Shown here piece by piece: positions 1-9,006 of a DNA stretch of 64,000 bases. The notes beneath the pieces are model-generated. The model had not been told where the DNA came from and searched no databases. It was given only the letters and a program-made list of their open reading frames with translations. A program made the position numbers and the translations under genes. The stretch is taken from IMG/VR virus record IMGVR_UViG_3300023184_007611, positions 1-64,000 of that record; one strand, written 5' to 3'. The stretch comes from a virus. The stretch's first letter is position 1, and each line of letters begins with the position of its first letter.

Positions 1-170
1 CAGTAGTGGAAGAACCAGTAGTGGAAGAACCAGTAGTGGAAGAACCAGTAGTGGAAGAACCAGTAGTGGAAGAACCAGTAGTGGAAGAACCAGTAGTGGA
101 AGAACCAGTAGTGGAAGAACCAGTAGTGGAAGAACCAGTAGTTACCACTACGCCTACACCAGAAGGATAA
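1..170 (+). CDS. C-terminal end of a PVVEE-repeat protein (partial)
   Basis: The window opens inside a gene. Reading from base 3, a perfect 15-bp unit encodes Pro-Val-Val-Glu-Glu about nine times, and the protein then ends in a short Thr/Pro tail (VVTTTPTPEG) and TAA at 168-170. The repeats are identical at DNA level, so they are recent or homogenised. A rigid acidic Pro-rich spacer like this usually works as a stalk or linker in a surface or fibre protein. The Thr/Pro ending recalls the other Thr-rich proteins of the window. The stop is one base from the ATG of the next RCC1 protein, so the two are probably co-transcribed. Function unknown. Confidence 0.7.
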   Translation, partial: VVEEPVVEEPVVEEPVVEEPVVEEPVVEEPVVEEPVVEEPVVEEPVVTTTPTPEG

Positions 171-171
171 T

Positions 172-1398
172 ATGGCAGTTACAGGAAGCATCACAACTAG
201 ATTCATAGATGAGAAAGGTGTCGATCTTGGAAAGACCTTGATCGAGAAGGACTACCTCATATCCGTATACCCAAATCTACTAAACCAATTCGATACTCCC
301 ATGCTGATGACTTGGGGAAGAAATGGTAGTGGTCAATTGGGCGATAATACCTTTACACAAAAAGATTCACCAGTACAGACAATTGCTTATGGTGCAAATT
401 GGAAACAGGTGTCTGGTGGATATGGATATATTGCAGCAATAAAAACTGATGGAACTCTTTGGTGCTGGGGGTCCAATTCATACGGACAATTAGGTGATAA
501 CACAGTAACTTCAAGATCATCTCCAGTCCAAACAGTAACTTTTGGCACAAATTGGAAAAGTGTTGCTTCTGGAAGGTTTCATACAGCAGCAATAAAAACT
601 GATGGCACTTTGTGGATGTGGGGTAGAAACTCAAATGGTAGATTAGGTGATAATACAGCAACAAATAGATCATCGCCAGTCCAAACAGTTGCTTTTGGAA
701 CAAACTGGAAACAAGTTGCTTGTGGACATTTTCATACAACATCTGTAAAAAATGACGGAACGCTTTGGCTTTGGGGAAATAATGGATATGGGCAATTAGG
801 AGACAACACAGTTACGGCAAGAAGTTCTCCAGTTCAAACAATAACTTTTGGAACTAATTGGAGTTCGGTTTCTGCTAATCATCAAACAGCAGCAGTCAAA
901 ATGGATGGAACTTTATGGCTTTGGGGTAGAAATTACCAAGGACAGCTTGGTGACAATACTGCAACAAATAAATCATCGCCAGTTCAAACGGTAGCCTTCG
1001 GCACAAATTGGAAGCAAGTTTCTTGTGGATCATCTTACACATCGTGTGTAAAAAATGATGGCACACTTTGGCTTTGGGGGTACAACAATAGTTGTCAACT
1101 AGGAGACAATACTGCGACAAATAGAAGCTCTCCAGTTCAAACAATTGCTTATGGAACAAATTGGAAACAAGTTTGTGCTACTCCTATGGGACTCTTTATA
1201 TCATTTGGATATCATACAGTAGCTACAAAGACAGATGGAACTCTTTGGACTTGGGGATATAATCCCGATGGGAGACTTGGCGACAACACAACAACAAACA
1301 GATCGTCACCAGTACAAACTATTTTATATGGACAAAACTGGAAAAGTATATCATGTGGATATGGATTTACAGCAGCAATAAAGGACGGTGACTTTTGA
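172..1398 (+). CDS. RCC1-type seven-bladed beta-propeller protein
   Basis: A 408-residue protein. Residues 1-45 form a short unique N-terminus, followed by seven repeats of about 51 residues with the pattern GTLWxWGxNxxGQLGDNT, SSPVQT, GTNWKQVSCG and TAAIK. This is the RCC1/BLIP-II repeat, and seven blades is the canonical closed propeller. There is no signal peptide or membrane segment. In phages such propellers are generally parts of tail fibres or adhesins; that role is inference here. It sits one base after the PVVEE gene and its stop overlaps the next start. Three more propellers with similar blades lie at 1.9, 27.3 and 37.4 kb. Confidence 0.85.
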   Translation: MAVTGSITTRFIDEKGVDLGKTLIEKDYLISVYPNLLNQFDTPMLMTWGRNGSGQLGDNTFTQKDSPVQTIAYGANWKQVSGGYGYIAAIKTDGTLWCWGSNSYGQLGDNTVTSRSSPVQTVTFGTNWKSVASGRFHTAAIKTDGTLWMWGRNSNGRLGDNTATNRSSPVQTVAFGTNWKQVACGHFHTTSVKNDGTLWLWGNNGYGQLGDNTVTARSSPVQTITFGTNWSSVSANHQTAAVKMDGTLWLWGRNYQGQLGDNTATNKSSPVQTVAFGTNWKQVSCGSSYTSCVKNDGTLWLWGYNNSCQLGDNTATNRSSPVQTIAYGTNWKQVCATPMGLFISFGYHTVATKTDGTLWTWGYNPDGRLGDNTTTNRSSPVQTILYGQNWKSISCGYGFTAAIKDGDF

Positions 1399-1898
1399 TC
1401 ATACAGATAGAAAATTTCTACAACACGCAAAATCTATATGAAGTGGTAAAAGACCTCCAGTTCAAGGAGAACACTTACGGAGAAGAAATCGTAGACTTCA
1501 ACCTAGTTCCAGAAAACCTGCACAAAGTCTTTGGCGAAATCCTCAATCAAGAAGTTGTCATCACGAAGGATTCTGGAGTGCTGAGGAAACCATTCGAGAA
1601 CATACACTTCGAAAGTTTCAACCAGAACAGCCTTTGGGTCTGCGTCATACCACTTGAGAAGACCACATTCAAACTGCACAGACACAAGGAAAAGAACTAC
1701 TCCAATGTAATGCAGGTGCAGGAAGAACTGCAAGGATTCATAAAGGAAAACTGCTTCGACAAGGAAAAATGGAATGACTCAGCCACATTTGAACTGAATG
1801 AAGGCGACATGGTGATGTTTAAGCCTTTTTTGTGGCACTCAATTTCCAAGAATCTTGTGAAGGTTTTCTATCTGGAGGCATATGGCAACACCATTTAG
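1395..1898 (+). CDS. 2-oxoglutarate/Fe(II) oxygenase-like or cupin-like protein
   Basis: A 167-residue protein starting at TTG, overlapping the stop of the RCC1 gene by 4 nt; no better ATG exists before residue 106. The middle has a beta-rich stretch with two close histidines (KLHRHKE, His95 and His97). A later segment EGDMVMFKPFLWHS (136-149) resembles the second metal-binding half of a double-stranded beta-helix dioxygenase. The position between two propeller genes suggests it hydroxylates or otherwise modifies a fibre protein, but that is inference. The HxD/E...H triad cannot be proven by eye, so a cupin-fold protein without oxygenase activity is equally possible. Confidence 0.5.
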   Translation: MIIQIENFYNTQNLYEVVKDLQFKENTYGEEIVDFNLVPENLHKVFGEILNQEVVITKDSGVLRKPFENIHFESFNQNSLWVCVIPLEKTTFKLHRHKEKNYSNVMQVQEELQGFIKENCFDKEKWNDSATFELNEGDMVMFKPFLWHSISKNLVKVFYLEAYGNTI

Positions 1899-3051
1899 AT
1901 TCAAGAATGCCGATAATACTACAGTAGATTTCGAAGACTATTATGTTCGTGCTGATTATTTCAGAAGCGGGAATCTGTGGATTTGGGGATATAATTTTTA
2001 CGGTCAGATTGGCGATAATACAACTGCAAGCAAATCATCTCCAGTACAGACAATTGCTTGGGGATCAAACTGGAAAGAAATTTCTTCTAGTCAGTATTTC
2101 ACAGTAGCGATAAAGACAGACGGTACTTTGTGGTGTTGGGGTATTAACAACAACGGAAATCTTGGTGACAACACAATTGTAAACAAACAATCACCAGTTC
2201 AAACATGTACCTTTGGTACAAACTGGAAGGAAGTTTCCTCTACTGATTCAGTAGCAGCAGCAATAAAGACAGATGGTACTTTGTGGTGTTGGGGATATAA
2301 TGGTGGAGCAATTGGCGACAATACAACAACACCTAGATCGTCACCAGTTCAAACATGTACCTTTGGTACAAACTGGAAACAAGTTGCTTGTGGAACTCAA
2401 CATGTAACAGCTATAAAGACAGATGGTACATTGTGGTGTTGGGGAACAAATTATCCTTACGGTCAATTGGGCGACAATACAAGTATACCAAGAAGTTCAC
2501 CTGTTCAAACAATTACTTTTGGCACAAATTGGAAGCAAGTTTCTTGTGGAGTTGGAAGCACAGCAGCAATAAAGACAGATGGTACATTGTGGTGTTGGGG
2601 AAGAGGAGATTATGGTCAATTAGGCGACAATACATCAGTAAATAGATCATCTCCAGTTCAAACAATTGCAGGTGGTACAAACTGGAAACAAGTTTCTGCT
2701 GGATATGAACACACAGCAGCAATAAAAAACGATGGTACACTATGGCTTTGGGGATATAATTACAAGGGTCAACTAGGAGATAATACTACATTATTCAGAA
2801 GTTCACCAGTTCAAACAATTGCCAGAGGCACAAATTGGAAACAAGTTTCTTGTGGTGGAGCAACCACAGCAATAAAGACAGACGGAACTTTGTGGGTTTG
2901 GGGAAGAAATGCTTATGGTCAATTGGGTGACAACACAAGAACAGATAGAAGCTCTCCAGTGCAAACTATAATGTATGGAACAAACTGGCAAAAAACTACT
3001 GGTAAAGTGTATAACACAGCAGCGATACAATACCAAGATGACTATCAATAG
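1882..3051 (+). CDS. RCC1-type seven-bladed beta-propeller protein
   Basis: A 389-residue protein with a start overlapping the upstream gene by 17 nt. After about 30 unique residues (MATPFRFKNADNTTVDFEDY) come seven RCC1 blades of 50-52 residues, counted from the NLWIWG / GTLWxWG starts. Blade sequences are very close to those of the 172-1398 protein at both protein and DNA level, while the N-termini differ. The pair therefore looks like one display propeller put on different bases. Its last codons overlap the ATG of the YkgJ-like gene. Probably a structural or adhesive virion component; no enzymatic motif is visible. Confidence 0.85.
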   Translation: MATPFRFKNADNTTVDFEDYYVRADYFRSGNLWIWGYNFYGQIGDNTTASKSSPVQTIAWGSNWKEISSSQYFTVAIKTDGTLWCWGINNNGNLGDNTIVNKQSPVQTCTFGTNWKEVSSTDSVAAAIKTDGTLWCWGYNGGAIGDNTTTPRSSPVQTCTFGTNWKQVACGTQHVTAIKTDGTLWCWGTNYPYGQLGDNTSIPRSSPVQTITFGTNWKQVSCGVGSTAAIKTDGTLWCWGRGDYGQLGDNTSVNRSSPVQTIAGGTNWKQVSAGYEHTAAIKNDGTLWLWGYNYKGQLGDNTTLFRSSPVQTIARGTNWKQVSCGGATTAIKTDGTLWVWGRNAYGQLGDNTRTDRSSPVQTIMYGTNWQKTTGKVYNTAAIQYQDDYQ

Positions 3052-3445
3052 GGAATGTGGAGATTGCAATGCCTGTTGCATCTGGCTAAAAGGCGAATCC
3101 TACAGCCACGAATTTGGTGGAGGAAAACCATGCCATTTCCTCAAAGGAAATTGCTCAATATACGAAACCAGACCAGAAGTCTGCAAAACCTACCAGTGTG
3201 CTTGGCTCCAAGGTCTTTTCTCCGAAAACCTCAAACCAGACAAGTCAAAAGTAATCATATCAGTCGAAAACTGGAGCAAAGGTCAATTCCTCAGAGCCAT
3301 GGAAATGGGCAAGAAAATGGATGATGATGTCCTGATAGAAATCCAAACATTCTGCCAAACACACAACTGCCCAGCAATAATCCAATATGACGGCAAAATC
3401 TTCATAAATGGACCAGATGAATTCATAAAAGAAAAAACCACATAA
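3038..3445 (+). CDS. YkgJ-like cysteine-cluster (Zn/Fe-binding) protein
   Basis: A 135-residue protein; the ATG at 3038 is preferred because the CxxCxxCC cluster then sits at the N-terminus as in the family, and it overlaps the RCC1 stop. Cysteines at 7, 10, 13, 14, 32, 39, 49 and 54 form the arrangement CGDCNACC ... PCHFL ... CSIY..RPEVCKTYQC typical of YkgJ/UPF0153 proteins, which bind a metal or Fe-S cluster. The biochemical function of the family is not settled; roles in protein or fibre modification have been proposed. It is the last gene of the 0-3.4 kb propeller operon, fitting an accessory modification role. Confidence 0.75.
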   Translation: MTINRECGDCNACCIWLKGESYSHEFGGGKPCHFLKGNCSIYETRPEVCKTYQCAWLQGLFSENLKPDKSKVIISVENWSKGQFLRAMEMGKKMDDDVLIEIQTFCQTHNCPAIIQYDGKIFINGPDEFIKEKTT

Positions 3446-3523
3446 TCCATATCTCAGTCTGCCTAACATATAGACGCAAATCCAATCCATATCTCAGTCT
3501 GGCGAACATATAGAAACAAATTT
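3444..3523 (+). repeat. Two tandem copies of a 40-bp unit
   Basis: Copies at 3444-3483 and 3484-3523 share AATCCATATCTCAGTCTG and then a diverging half (CCTAACATATAGACGCAAA against GGCGAACATATAGAAACAAA). It lies between the YkgJ-like gene and the methyltransferase at 3601. Two copies without spacers is not a CRISPR array; it may be a recombination scar or a binding site pair. Confidence 0.7.
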
Positions 3524-3600
3524 GCCAAAATCAACCCTCCTATCTTATAATAATAACAAGGACAATTACGAAAGAATTAGTCATTACAACAAGGACAAAT

Positions 3601-4143
3601 ATGAAGATCAATATTGGCGGTGGACTAAAAAGATTTGATGGATTCGTAAATGTAGACGCAGATCCAAACACCAAACCAGAATACCTCCACAACCTAGAAA
3701 CAGAAAAACTTCCATTCGAAGACAGCACAGTAGAGGAAGTCAAAGCACACCATATCCTAGAACATATTCATGATTTGGGTCATGTCATAAAAGAAATATA
3801 TCGAGTATGCAAAAATGGTGCAGTAGTAGACATAGCTTTCCCACACCACTTTGCAAGGAACTTCTTTGGGGATTATACCCACTGTCGTGCTTTGACTGTA
3901 GAAATGTTCAAACAATTTAGCAAGAAATACTGCCTTTGGCACCAAGAAACCTATGGAAGTTCAAGCGGACATGCCATCACTCACAATGTTGACTTTGAAG
4001 TTTTGGACTACAACTATTCAATCCATGCAGACTATGCCCAACTTGAAGCTGAAGGCAAATATGAGGAAATCGCAAGATATGCAGAACACCTTGTAAATGT
4101 TTATCAAGATGTTTTTATCAAATTAATAGTTATAAAGGAATAA
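3601..4143 (+). CDS. Class I SAM-dependent methyltransferase-like protein
   Basis: A 180-residue protein beginning with the compact motif NIGGGLKRFDGFVNVD (4-19). This matches small methyltransferases in which GGG is the SAM-binding glycine loop and the Asp after FVNV closes motif II. AHHILEHI (about 49-56) fits the family's post-motif helix and IAFPHHF the following strand. It lacks an obvious N-terminal extension. It is followed after 3 nt by a TPR-glycosyltransferase, suggesting a role in sugar or surface modification (inference). The substrate cannot be read from sequence. Confidence 0.75.
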   Translation: MKINIGGGLKRFDGFVNVDADPNTKPEYLHNLETEKLPFEDSTVEEVKAHHILEHIHDLGHVIKEIYRVCKNGAVVDIAFPHHFARNFFGDYTHCRALTVEMFKQFSKKYCLWHQETYGSSSGHAITHNVDFEVLDYNYSIHADYAQLEAEGKYEEIARYAEHLVNVYQDVFIKLIVIKE

Positions 4144-4146
4144 CAC

Positions 4147-5571
4147 ATGAAAAAAGAAGAAAATGTTGGTGTTAATGATCTTGAGCCATTCGTAATGACA
4201 CTCAAGAATTTAGGTGCAAAGAGTCTTGCCAAACAAGTGCTTGATGTGTTTGCTAAAAACGCTTTCTCGTTTGAGCAACAAGATAACATCAGTAAATGCT
4301 ATTTCAAACTGCAACATTACGAAGAAGCCATAAAGCATGGTGAAAAGGCACTTGTAAACGCACACAGCCCACAACTGATGTATGTGACTAGGTTCAATCT
4401 AATAAATCTTTATAATCACAACAACGAACCCGAAAAGGCATTGACCTACATCAATGCTAATGAAAAGCTGATTCCGATGGATTATGATTTGCAACTGGAA
4501 AAAGCATATGCTCTATTCCTTTCAAACAGGAAAACAGAAGCTGAAGAAATATTACACCATGTTCTTGCTAATTATAAAGAACTTCCAGAAGAAACCGCAC
4601 TCAAAATCAAATTCAATCTTGGCACATATTACCTTTACAGAGATAAATTCCAAGAAGGATTGAGGCACTTTATTCTTGATGGTGCAAAGATGAGATTGTG
4701 GAACTGCGAGACAATTTTCTCAAGGAACAAGAAGTTAAATCTTCCTTTCTGGGAAGGTTCTCCAGATGTTAAAAATTTGGTAATTTATGCAGAAGCGGGA
4801 AGTGGAGACGAGATCATTAACATAAGGTTCATGAAGCATCTCAAGGAAAGAGGAATTAATGCTTATTGGTATGCAGTTTGGCACAAGGAAGAATGGAAGA
4901 ATGAAAGAAAAGGACTTCTTGAGATATTTAAGAATAGTGGATTCCCTGTAATTACGAATTTGGAAGAATTGAAGGATATTCCAGACTTAAAGTGGACATA
5001 TTCAATGCATCTTCCTATCTATCTAAATCTTGAGTATAAAGACCTATGGGATAAGCCCTATATTTCGTCTTCTAAGGAATACGATGATAAGTGCAAGTTA
5101 GATGGAAAGTCGCCAAAAATAGGCATCAGGTGGGCTGGTTCACCTTTATATGATCATGATTTGCATCGTTCTTATCCTGTTAAAGAGTTATATGAAGTTT
5201 TGAAAGATGTGGATGGAACATTTTATAGCTTACAGAGGGATGATAATCTTGAGCAAATCAAGGATTTCCCCAATTTGATTGATTTATCTGAAAAAATGGA
5301 TTCTTTTCAAGAGACTTTGGGCTTTATTAAAAATCTTGATTTTGTTATAACAAGTTGCACTTCTATAGCACATTTGGCAGCAAGTTTTGGGAAGGAAGTA
5401 TTTATAATGGTTCCAATTTCTGCTTATTATGTTTGGAGTCATAGTGGTGACAAGTCTCCTTGGTATGGTGACAATGTCACACTTCTGAGGCAGGAAAAGC
5501 CAAGATGTTGGAAAGCACCATTGGAGAAATTAAGGAAGATATTGATTGAGAAAAAACTTTTAAAGCAGTAA
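4147..5571 (+). CDS. TPR-repeat protein fused to a GT9-like glycosyltransferase domain
   Basis: A 474-residue protein. Residues 1-190 are helical TPR-like repeats (for example KCYFKLQHYEEAIKHGEKAL). From about 205 a Rossmann-type half begins (NLVIYAEAGSGDEIINIRF). The C-terminal half carries IGIRWAGSP, the Arg-rich HRSYP stretch and the ITSCTSIAHLAASFGKEVF motif. The last two resemble the nucleotide-sugar site of heptosyltransferase-like (GT9/GT41) proteins that carry TPRs. Such proteins transfer sugars to proteins or flagellin-like targets in bacteria. The same kind of TPR module is fused to a methyltransferase at 12.4 kb. Donor and acceptor are unknown. Confidence 0.75.
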   Translation: MKKEENVGVNDLEPFVMTLKNLGAKSLAKQVLDVFAKNAFSFEQQDNISKCYFKLQHYEEAIKHGEKALVNAHSPQLMYVTRFNLINLYNHNNEPEKALTYINANEKLIPMDYDLQLEKAYALFLSNRKTEAEEILHHVLANYKELPEETALKIKFNLGTYYLYRDKFQEGLRHFILDGAKMRLWNCETIFSRNKKLNLPFWEGSPDVKNLVIYAEAGSGDEIINIRFMKHLKERGINAYWYAVWHKEEWKNERKGLLEIFKNSGFPVITNLEELKDIPDLKWTYSMHLPIYLNLEYKDLWDKPYISSSKEYDDKCKLDGKSPKIGIRWAGSPLYDHDLHRSYPVKELYEVLKDVDGTFYSLQRDDNLEQIKDFPNLIDLSEKMDSFQETLGFIKNLDFVITSCTSIAHLAASFGKEVFIMVPISAYYVWSHSGDKSPWYGDNVTLLRQEKPRCWKAPLEKLRKILIEKKLLKQ

Positions 5572-5599
5572 ATATGATATATTTACTGAAGGATTTATT

Positions 5600-7450
5600 A
5601 TGCTGATCCTAGAAAAGTTGGACAAACCATTTGAGAAAATTAAAGCTCGTGAATCAATTGTTTTCACTTGTGATTATTGTGGAGATGAGTCTAATAAAAA
5701 AAAATATAGTTATGTGAATTCTCGTAAAATAATTGAAAAAGATTGCTGTTCCAACAGAGTCTGTGTAGCAAAAAAAATTAAAGAATCTAATTTAAAAGTA
5801 CATGGTGTTGAATATAACTTTCAAAGAAAAGATATAATAAATAAAATCAAAGATACTTGCATGAAAAAATTTGGTGTTGAACATGCAAGTAAATTATCGG
5901 AAACACAAGAAAAAAAGAAACAAACAAATTTAAAAAAATATGGATACGAACATGTTTCTTCCTCACCAGAAATCAAAGAAAAAGTAAAACAAACATGCTT
6001 GGAAAGATTTGGTGTCGAATATTCTTTGCAATCACCAGAAGTTAAAGAAAAATCAAGACAAACTAATATTGAAAAATATGGACATGAACATGCCATGCAA
6101 TCCCCAGAAATATTAGAAAAAACTAGACAAACAAACATTGAAAAATATGGTGTTGAGTATCAAATAAGTTCTTTGGAAACAAGAGAAAAAATAAAGCAAA
6201 CTAATATTCAGAGATATGGTGTAGAAAATCCAAATCAACGACCAGAAATATTAGAAAAAACCAGAGAAACAAATATTGAAAGATATGGCGTTGAGTACAT
6301 TATGCAATCTTCGGAAATGAAAGAAAAAGCAAGACAAACGAGTCTTGAAAAATTCGGACACGATCATGCTTCTTCCTCACCAGAGATCCAAGAGAAAGTA
6401 AGACAAACGAACTTAGAAAGGTTTGGACATGAATACGCTTCTTCTTCACCAGAATTCAAAGAAAAAGTAAGACAGACATGTTTGGAAAGATTTGGATACG
6501 AAAACCCTTTCCTTTCGCCAGAGATTCAAGAAAAAGTAAGACAAACAAATATAGAACGCTATGGATCTGCATATCCAACACATAAATTTGGCAAGACTCA
6601 AAAAGAAATACAAGACTGGTTGAATTCTTTTGGTTTTAACTTTCAATCAGATCATACAGTTTTAGGTAGCAAAGAGATTGATTTATATGATTCTAAATTA
6701 AACTTTGCTATAGAATATTGTGGATTGCACTGGCATCATGAAAACTCACCTCAACCAAGACCAAGTAACTACCACATCAGTAAGTTTAATATTTGTAAAG
6801 AAAAAGGCATTCAACTTATAACGATTTTCGAAGATGAATGGCTGAACAATCAAGAAGTAATCAAAAGTGTAATCCTTAGTAAACTTGGAGTTTTTGAAAA
6901 AAGACTTTATGCAAGAAAGTGTATAGCAAAAGAAATAAGTAAAAAAGATTTTACTGATTTCTGTGATAAACATCATGTACAAGGTGGTAATTCTTTAGCG
7001 AAAGTATGTTTTGGTTTATATTACGAAGATGAATTAATTGGTGTAATGGATTTAGGTGTCCATCATCGCAAACAAACAAAAGGTGAAATGGTTTTAACTC
7101 GTTTATGTTTTAAGGCTGGTCATCAGATAGTTGGTGGTGCAAGTAAACTATTTTCACATTGTGTAAATTGGTGCAAGAATAATGGAATCAAGAAGATAAT
7201 AAGTTGGAGTGATAGTAGGTGGAGCAATGGTTCTATTTATAAAAATTTAAATTTTAAATTAGAAGAAGAATTAGGTTCTGATTATGCATATGTGAATATG
7301 AGCTATCCAAAAGAAAGAATAAGCAAACAGAGTCAAATGAAATGCAATACTGGCTGTCCTAAAGATATAAGTGAAAAAGAATGGGCATTACAAAATGGAT
7401 TGAGCAGGATATGGGATTGCGGTAAAGTCAGGTGGGCATTTAATGTTTGA
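5600..7450 (+). CDS. Repeat-rich homing-endonuclease-like protein
   Basis: A 616-residue protein in three parts. Residues 1-70 carry a zinc-finger-like CDYCG...CCSNRVC segment. Residues 70-335 are about eleven 23-residue repeats of the type ERFGVEY..SPEIKEKVRQTNI, which I read as a modular DNA-binding region seen in large phage endonucleases. Residues 335-400 (GKTQKEIQDWLNSFGF... KEIDLYDSKLNFAIEYCGLHWH) look like a PD-(D/E)XK/Vsr-like nuclease core, with D...E.Y spacing. The C-terminus (420-616) contains a GNAT-like stretch ending in a WDCGKVRW motif. This architecture resembles the Hef-type homing nucleases of T4-like phages. It stands alone, without an intron visible. Confidence 0.65.
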   Translation: MLILEKLDKPFEKIKARESIVFTCDYCGDESNKKKYSYVNSRKIIEKDCCSNRVCVAKKIKESNLKVHGVEYNFQRKDIINKIKDTCMKKFGVEHASKLSETQEKKKQTNLKKYGYEHVSSSPEIKEKVKQTCLERFGVEYSLQSPEVKEKSRQTNIEKYGHEHAMQSPEILEKTRQTNIEKYGVEYQISSLETREKIKQTNIQRYGVENPNQRPEILEKTRETNIERYGVEYIMQSSEMKEKARQTSLEKFGHDHASSSPEIQEKVRQTNLERFGHEYASSSPEFKEKVRQTCLERFGYENPFLSPEIQEKVRQTNIERYGSAYPTHKFGKTQKEIQDWLNSFGFNFQSDHTVLGSKEIDLYDSKLNFAIEYCGLHWHHENSPQPRPSNYHISKFNICKEKGIQLITIFEDEWLNNQEVIKSVILSKLGVFEKRLYARKCIAKEISKKDFTDFCDKHHVQGGNSLAKVCFGLYYEDELIGVMDLGVHHRKQTKGEMVLTRLCFKAGHQIVGGASKLFSHCVNWCKNNGIKKIISWSDSRWSNGSIYKNLNFKLEEELGSDYAYVNMSYPKERISKQSQMKCNTGCPKDISEKEWALQNGLSRIWDCGKVRWAFNV

Positions 7451-7465
7451 CAAGAAACTTTTAAA

Positions 7466-7669
7466 ATGATAAATTCTTATTACGACTATTCTGATTTTCA
7501 ATTTAGTTTTTTTTATTTTTTGTTTTGGCTTTCTGGTAAAATTGAAAAATTAATGAAAAACGAATATTACATTTTGTTCTTGGTGATAGCAATGATTTTC
7601 GTGTTGCAAATTGGTGTTCCTTTGATTGTAGATTATTTTATAATGGAAGATAAAAATGATGATAACTGA
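7466..7669 (+). CDS. Small membrane protein
   Basis: A 67-residue protein with one clear hydrophobic helix (YILFLVIAMIFVLQIGVPLI, about 34-53) followed by a short acidic tail; the first 25 residues are aromatic-rich. An internal ATG at 7553 could be the true start, giving a 38-residue single-pass protein. Its end overlaps the next gene by 14 nt, suggesting coupled translation. No recognised family. Confidence 0.45.
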   Translation: MINSYYDYSDFQFSFFYFLFWLSGKIEKLMKNEYYILFLVIAMIFVLQIGVPLIVDYFIMEDKNDDN

Positions 7670-8720
7670 AGAAGAGCCGATGTATGTCTCGGTAGAAATG
7701 AATCTTTATTCATTCGACATCTATAAGATTGTACTTTATGGACTTGAGCTACACCCTGCTGGTAAAGAAGGAACGATGTGCCTTACCAAAATAGAGTCTA
7801 TAGACAGTAGTAGGATTTCCGAAGAAATAATTGTTGTGAAGGCATGGTCTGAAAAGTTAGAACCTGCATCTTTAGTTTCAATAGAATTGCCGATGAAGCA
7901 TTTTGATAAAATTATTTTGATGGGTTTGCAAAGATATTTTGGTAAATCTGTCTATACGGCTAATCTTGTAGGTGTATTTCATCTTGTCAATTCAATTCTT
8001 TCTTCGTATGTTTTGAAAGTAATTCTTAGGGGCGAATTAGACAAAACAGACCAAGAAAAATCTGCCTCACAAATACTTGAGATGGCTTATCCTGAATTAT
8101 CTCAAAAAGATAGAAATAATAAACTGAATGCGGAATTGGATAAAATTAAGGGAGATGAGGCATCACAAAGCGAATTTAGGGATCATGATGCATTTATTGG
8201 TAAAGAATGGAATTCAGGATTAACAGGAGTAGTAGGACATCTTGGAAAAGAAGGGGAGGCTGGAAAAAGCCCACAGCAATATATAGCTGAACTCGAAAGG
8301 GCTATGCTTGATAATAGCGAATGCAATCTTGAGATTCAAAAACATCAAAAAGAATACATTGAAGAACTTAAAAAGATTATTGACACCACTAATAATTATA
8401 ATATTGAGCTTCAATCATATCATGGTTTACTGGAGATGCTAGTCGAGCGATACGAAAAAGCGATATTAGAGCATAAAAAAGAAACGACACAGCATTGGAA
8501 AAATCTTGGAATTGATGAAGTTCAGATACCAGATTTGGAAATGAACAAAAAGCTGTGGTCAGAAATTTATAATCCAGAAATTGCAAGGACAAAAACTGTG
8601 ACCAAAGATCTAGAAAAAGAAAACGCAGATTTAAAAGTCAAATTGAAAATGGCTTTAGGATTGCTTTCCGTTAGAGAAAAAATGTTGGTAAACTTAGAAG
8701 AAAGTAGTTCGCCACATTAA
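7656..8720 (+). CDS. Hypothetical protein with a long C-terminal coiled coil
   Basis: A 354-residue protein that I do not recognise. Residues 1-120 are a mixed alpha/beta region (YVSVEMNLYSFDIYKIVLYGLEL at the start). Residues about 205-350 are strongly heptad-like and charged, predicting an extended coiled coil. It carries many Glu/Lys and no cysteine clusters, signal peptide or membrane helix. It begins a co-directional run of small genes reaching to 12.4 kb. The role may be structural or scaffold-like; this is a guess from composition only. Confidence 0.6.
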   Translation: MMITEEEPMYVSVEMNLYSFDIYKIVLYGLELHPAGKEGTMCLTKIESIDSSRISEEIIVVKAWSEKLEPASLVSIELPMKHFDKIILMGLQRYFGKSVYTANLVGVFHLVNSILSSYVLKVILRGELDKTDQEKSASQILEMAYPELSQKDRNNKLNAELDKIKGDEASQSEFRDHDAFIGKEWNSGLTGVVGHLGKEGEAGKSPQQYIAELERAMLDNSECNLEIQKHQKEYIEELKKIIDTTNNYNIELQSYHGLLEMLVERYEKAILEHKKETTQHWKNLGIDEVQIPDLEMNKKLWSEIYNPEIARTKTVTKDLEKENADLKVKLKMALGLLSVREKMLVNLEESSSPH

Positions 8721-8733
8721 AAGGAGAACGATC

Positions 8734-9006
8734 ATGACAGTAAGTGATTTAAAAAAGAAGGTTTCCAAATTGGATATTTTGATTAATTGTGTTCAATATA
8801 CACACAATCCTGCTATGGCTAACAAATTGTATAATGATGAGGTTAAATTAATATTAGAAGAGCTTCAAGAAAATATGTCAACATTAGCTTGCGATTTAGT
8901 TTTAGAAATTGCAAAAGAAGACGATGCCGATGAAGGCATACTTTGGAACGCAAAAAATATTCGTGAAGAAAGAGCGAAAAAAGCAACAGGAGAAAAGCAT
9001 GAGTGA
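8734..9006 (+). CDS. Small hypothetical protein
   Basis: A 90-residue, highly charged, helical protein preceded by a strong Shine-Dalgarno sequence (AAAAGGAG, seven bases before ATG). No recognised domain. Its final codons overlap the next ATG by 8 nt, so the pair is translationally coupled. Confidence 0.6.
   Translation: MTVSDLKKKVSKLDILINCVQYTHNPAMANKLYNDEVKLILEELQENMSTLACDLVLEIAKEDDADEGILWNAKNIREERAKKATGEKHE

Noticed and set aside
1-150. Possible CRISPR array in the 15-bp repeats
   Set aside because: Continuous tandem units in frame with a coding sequence, with no spacers.
353-742. Minus-strand ORFs inside the RCC1 genes
   Set aside because: Regular leucine-rich shadows of the RCC1 repeats, no ribosome site.
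3444-3523. CRISPR array
   Set aside because: Only two directly adjoining copies, no spacer and no cas gene.
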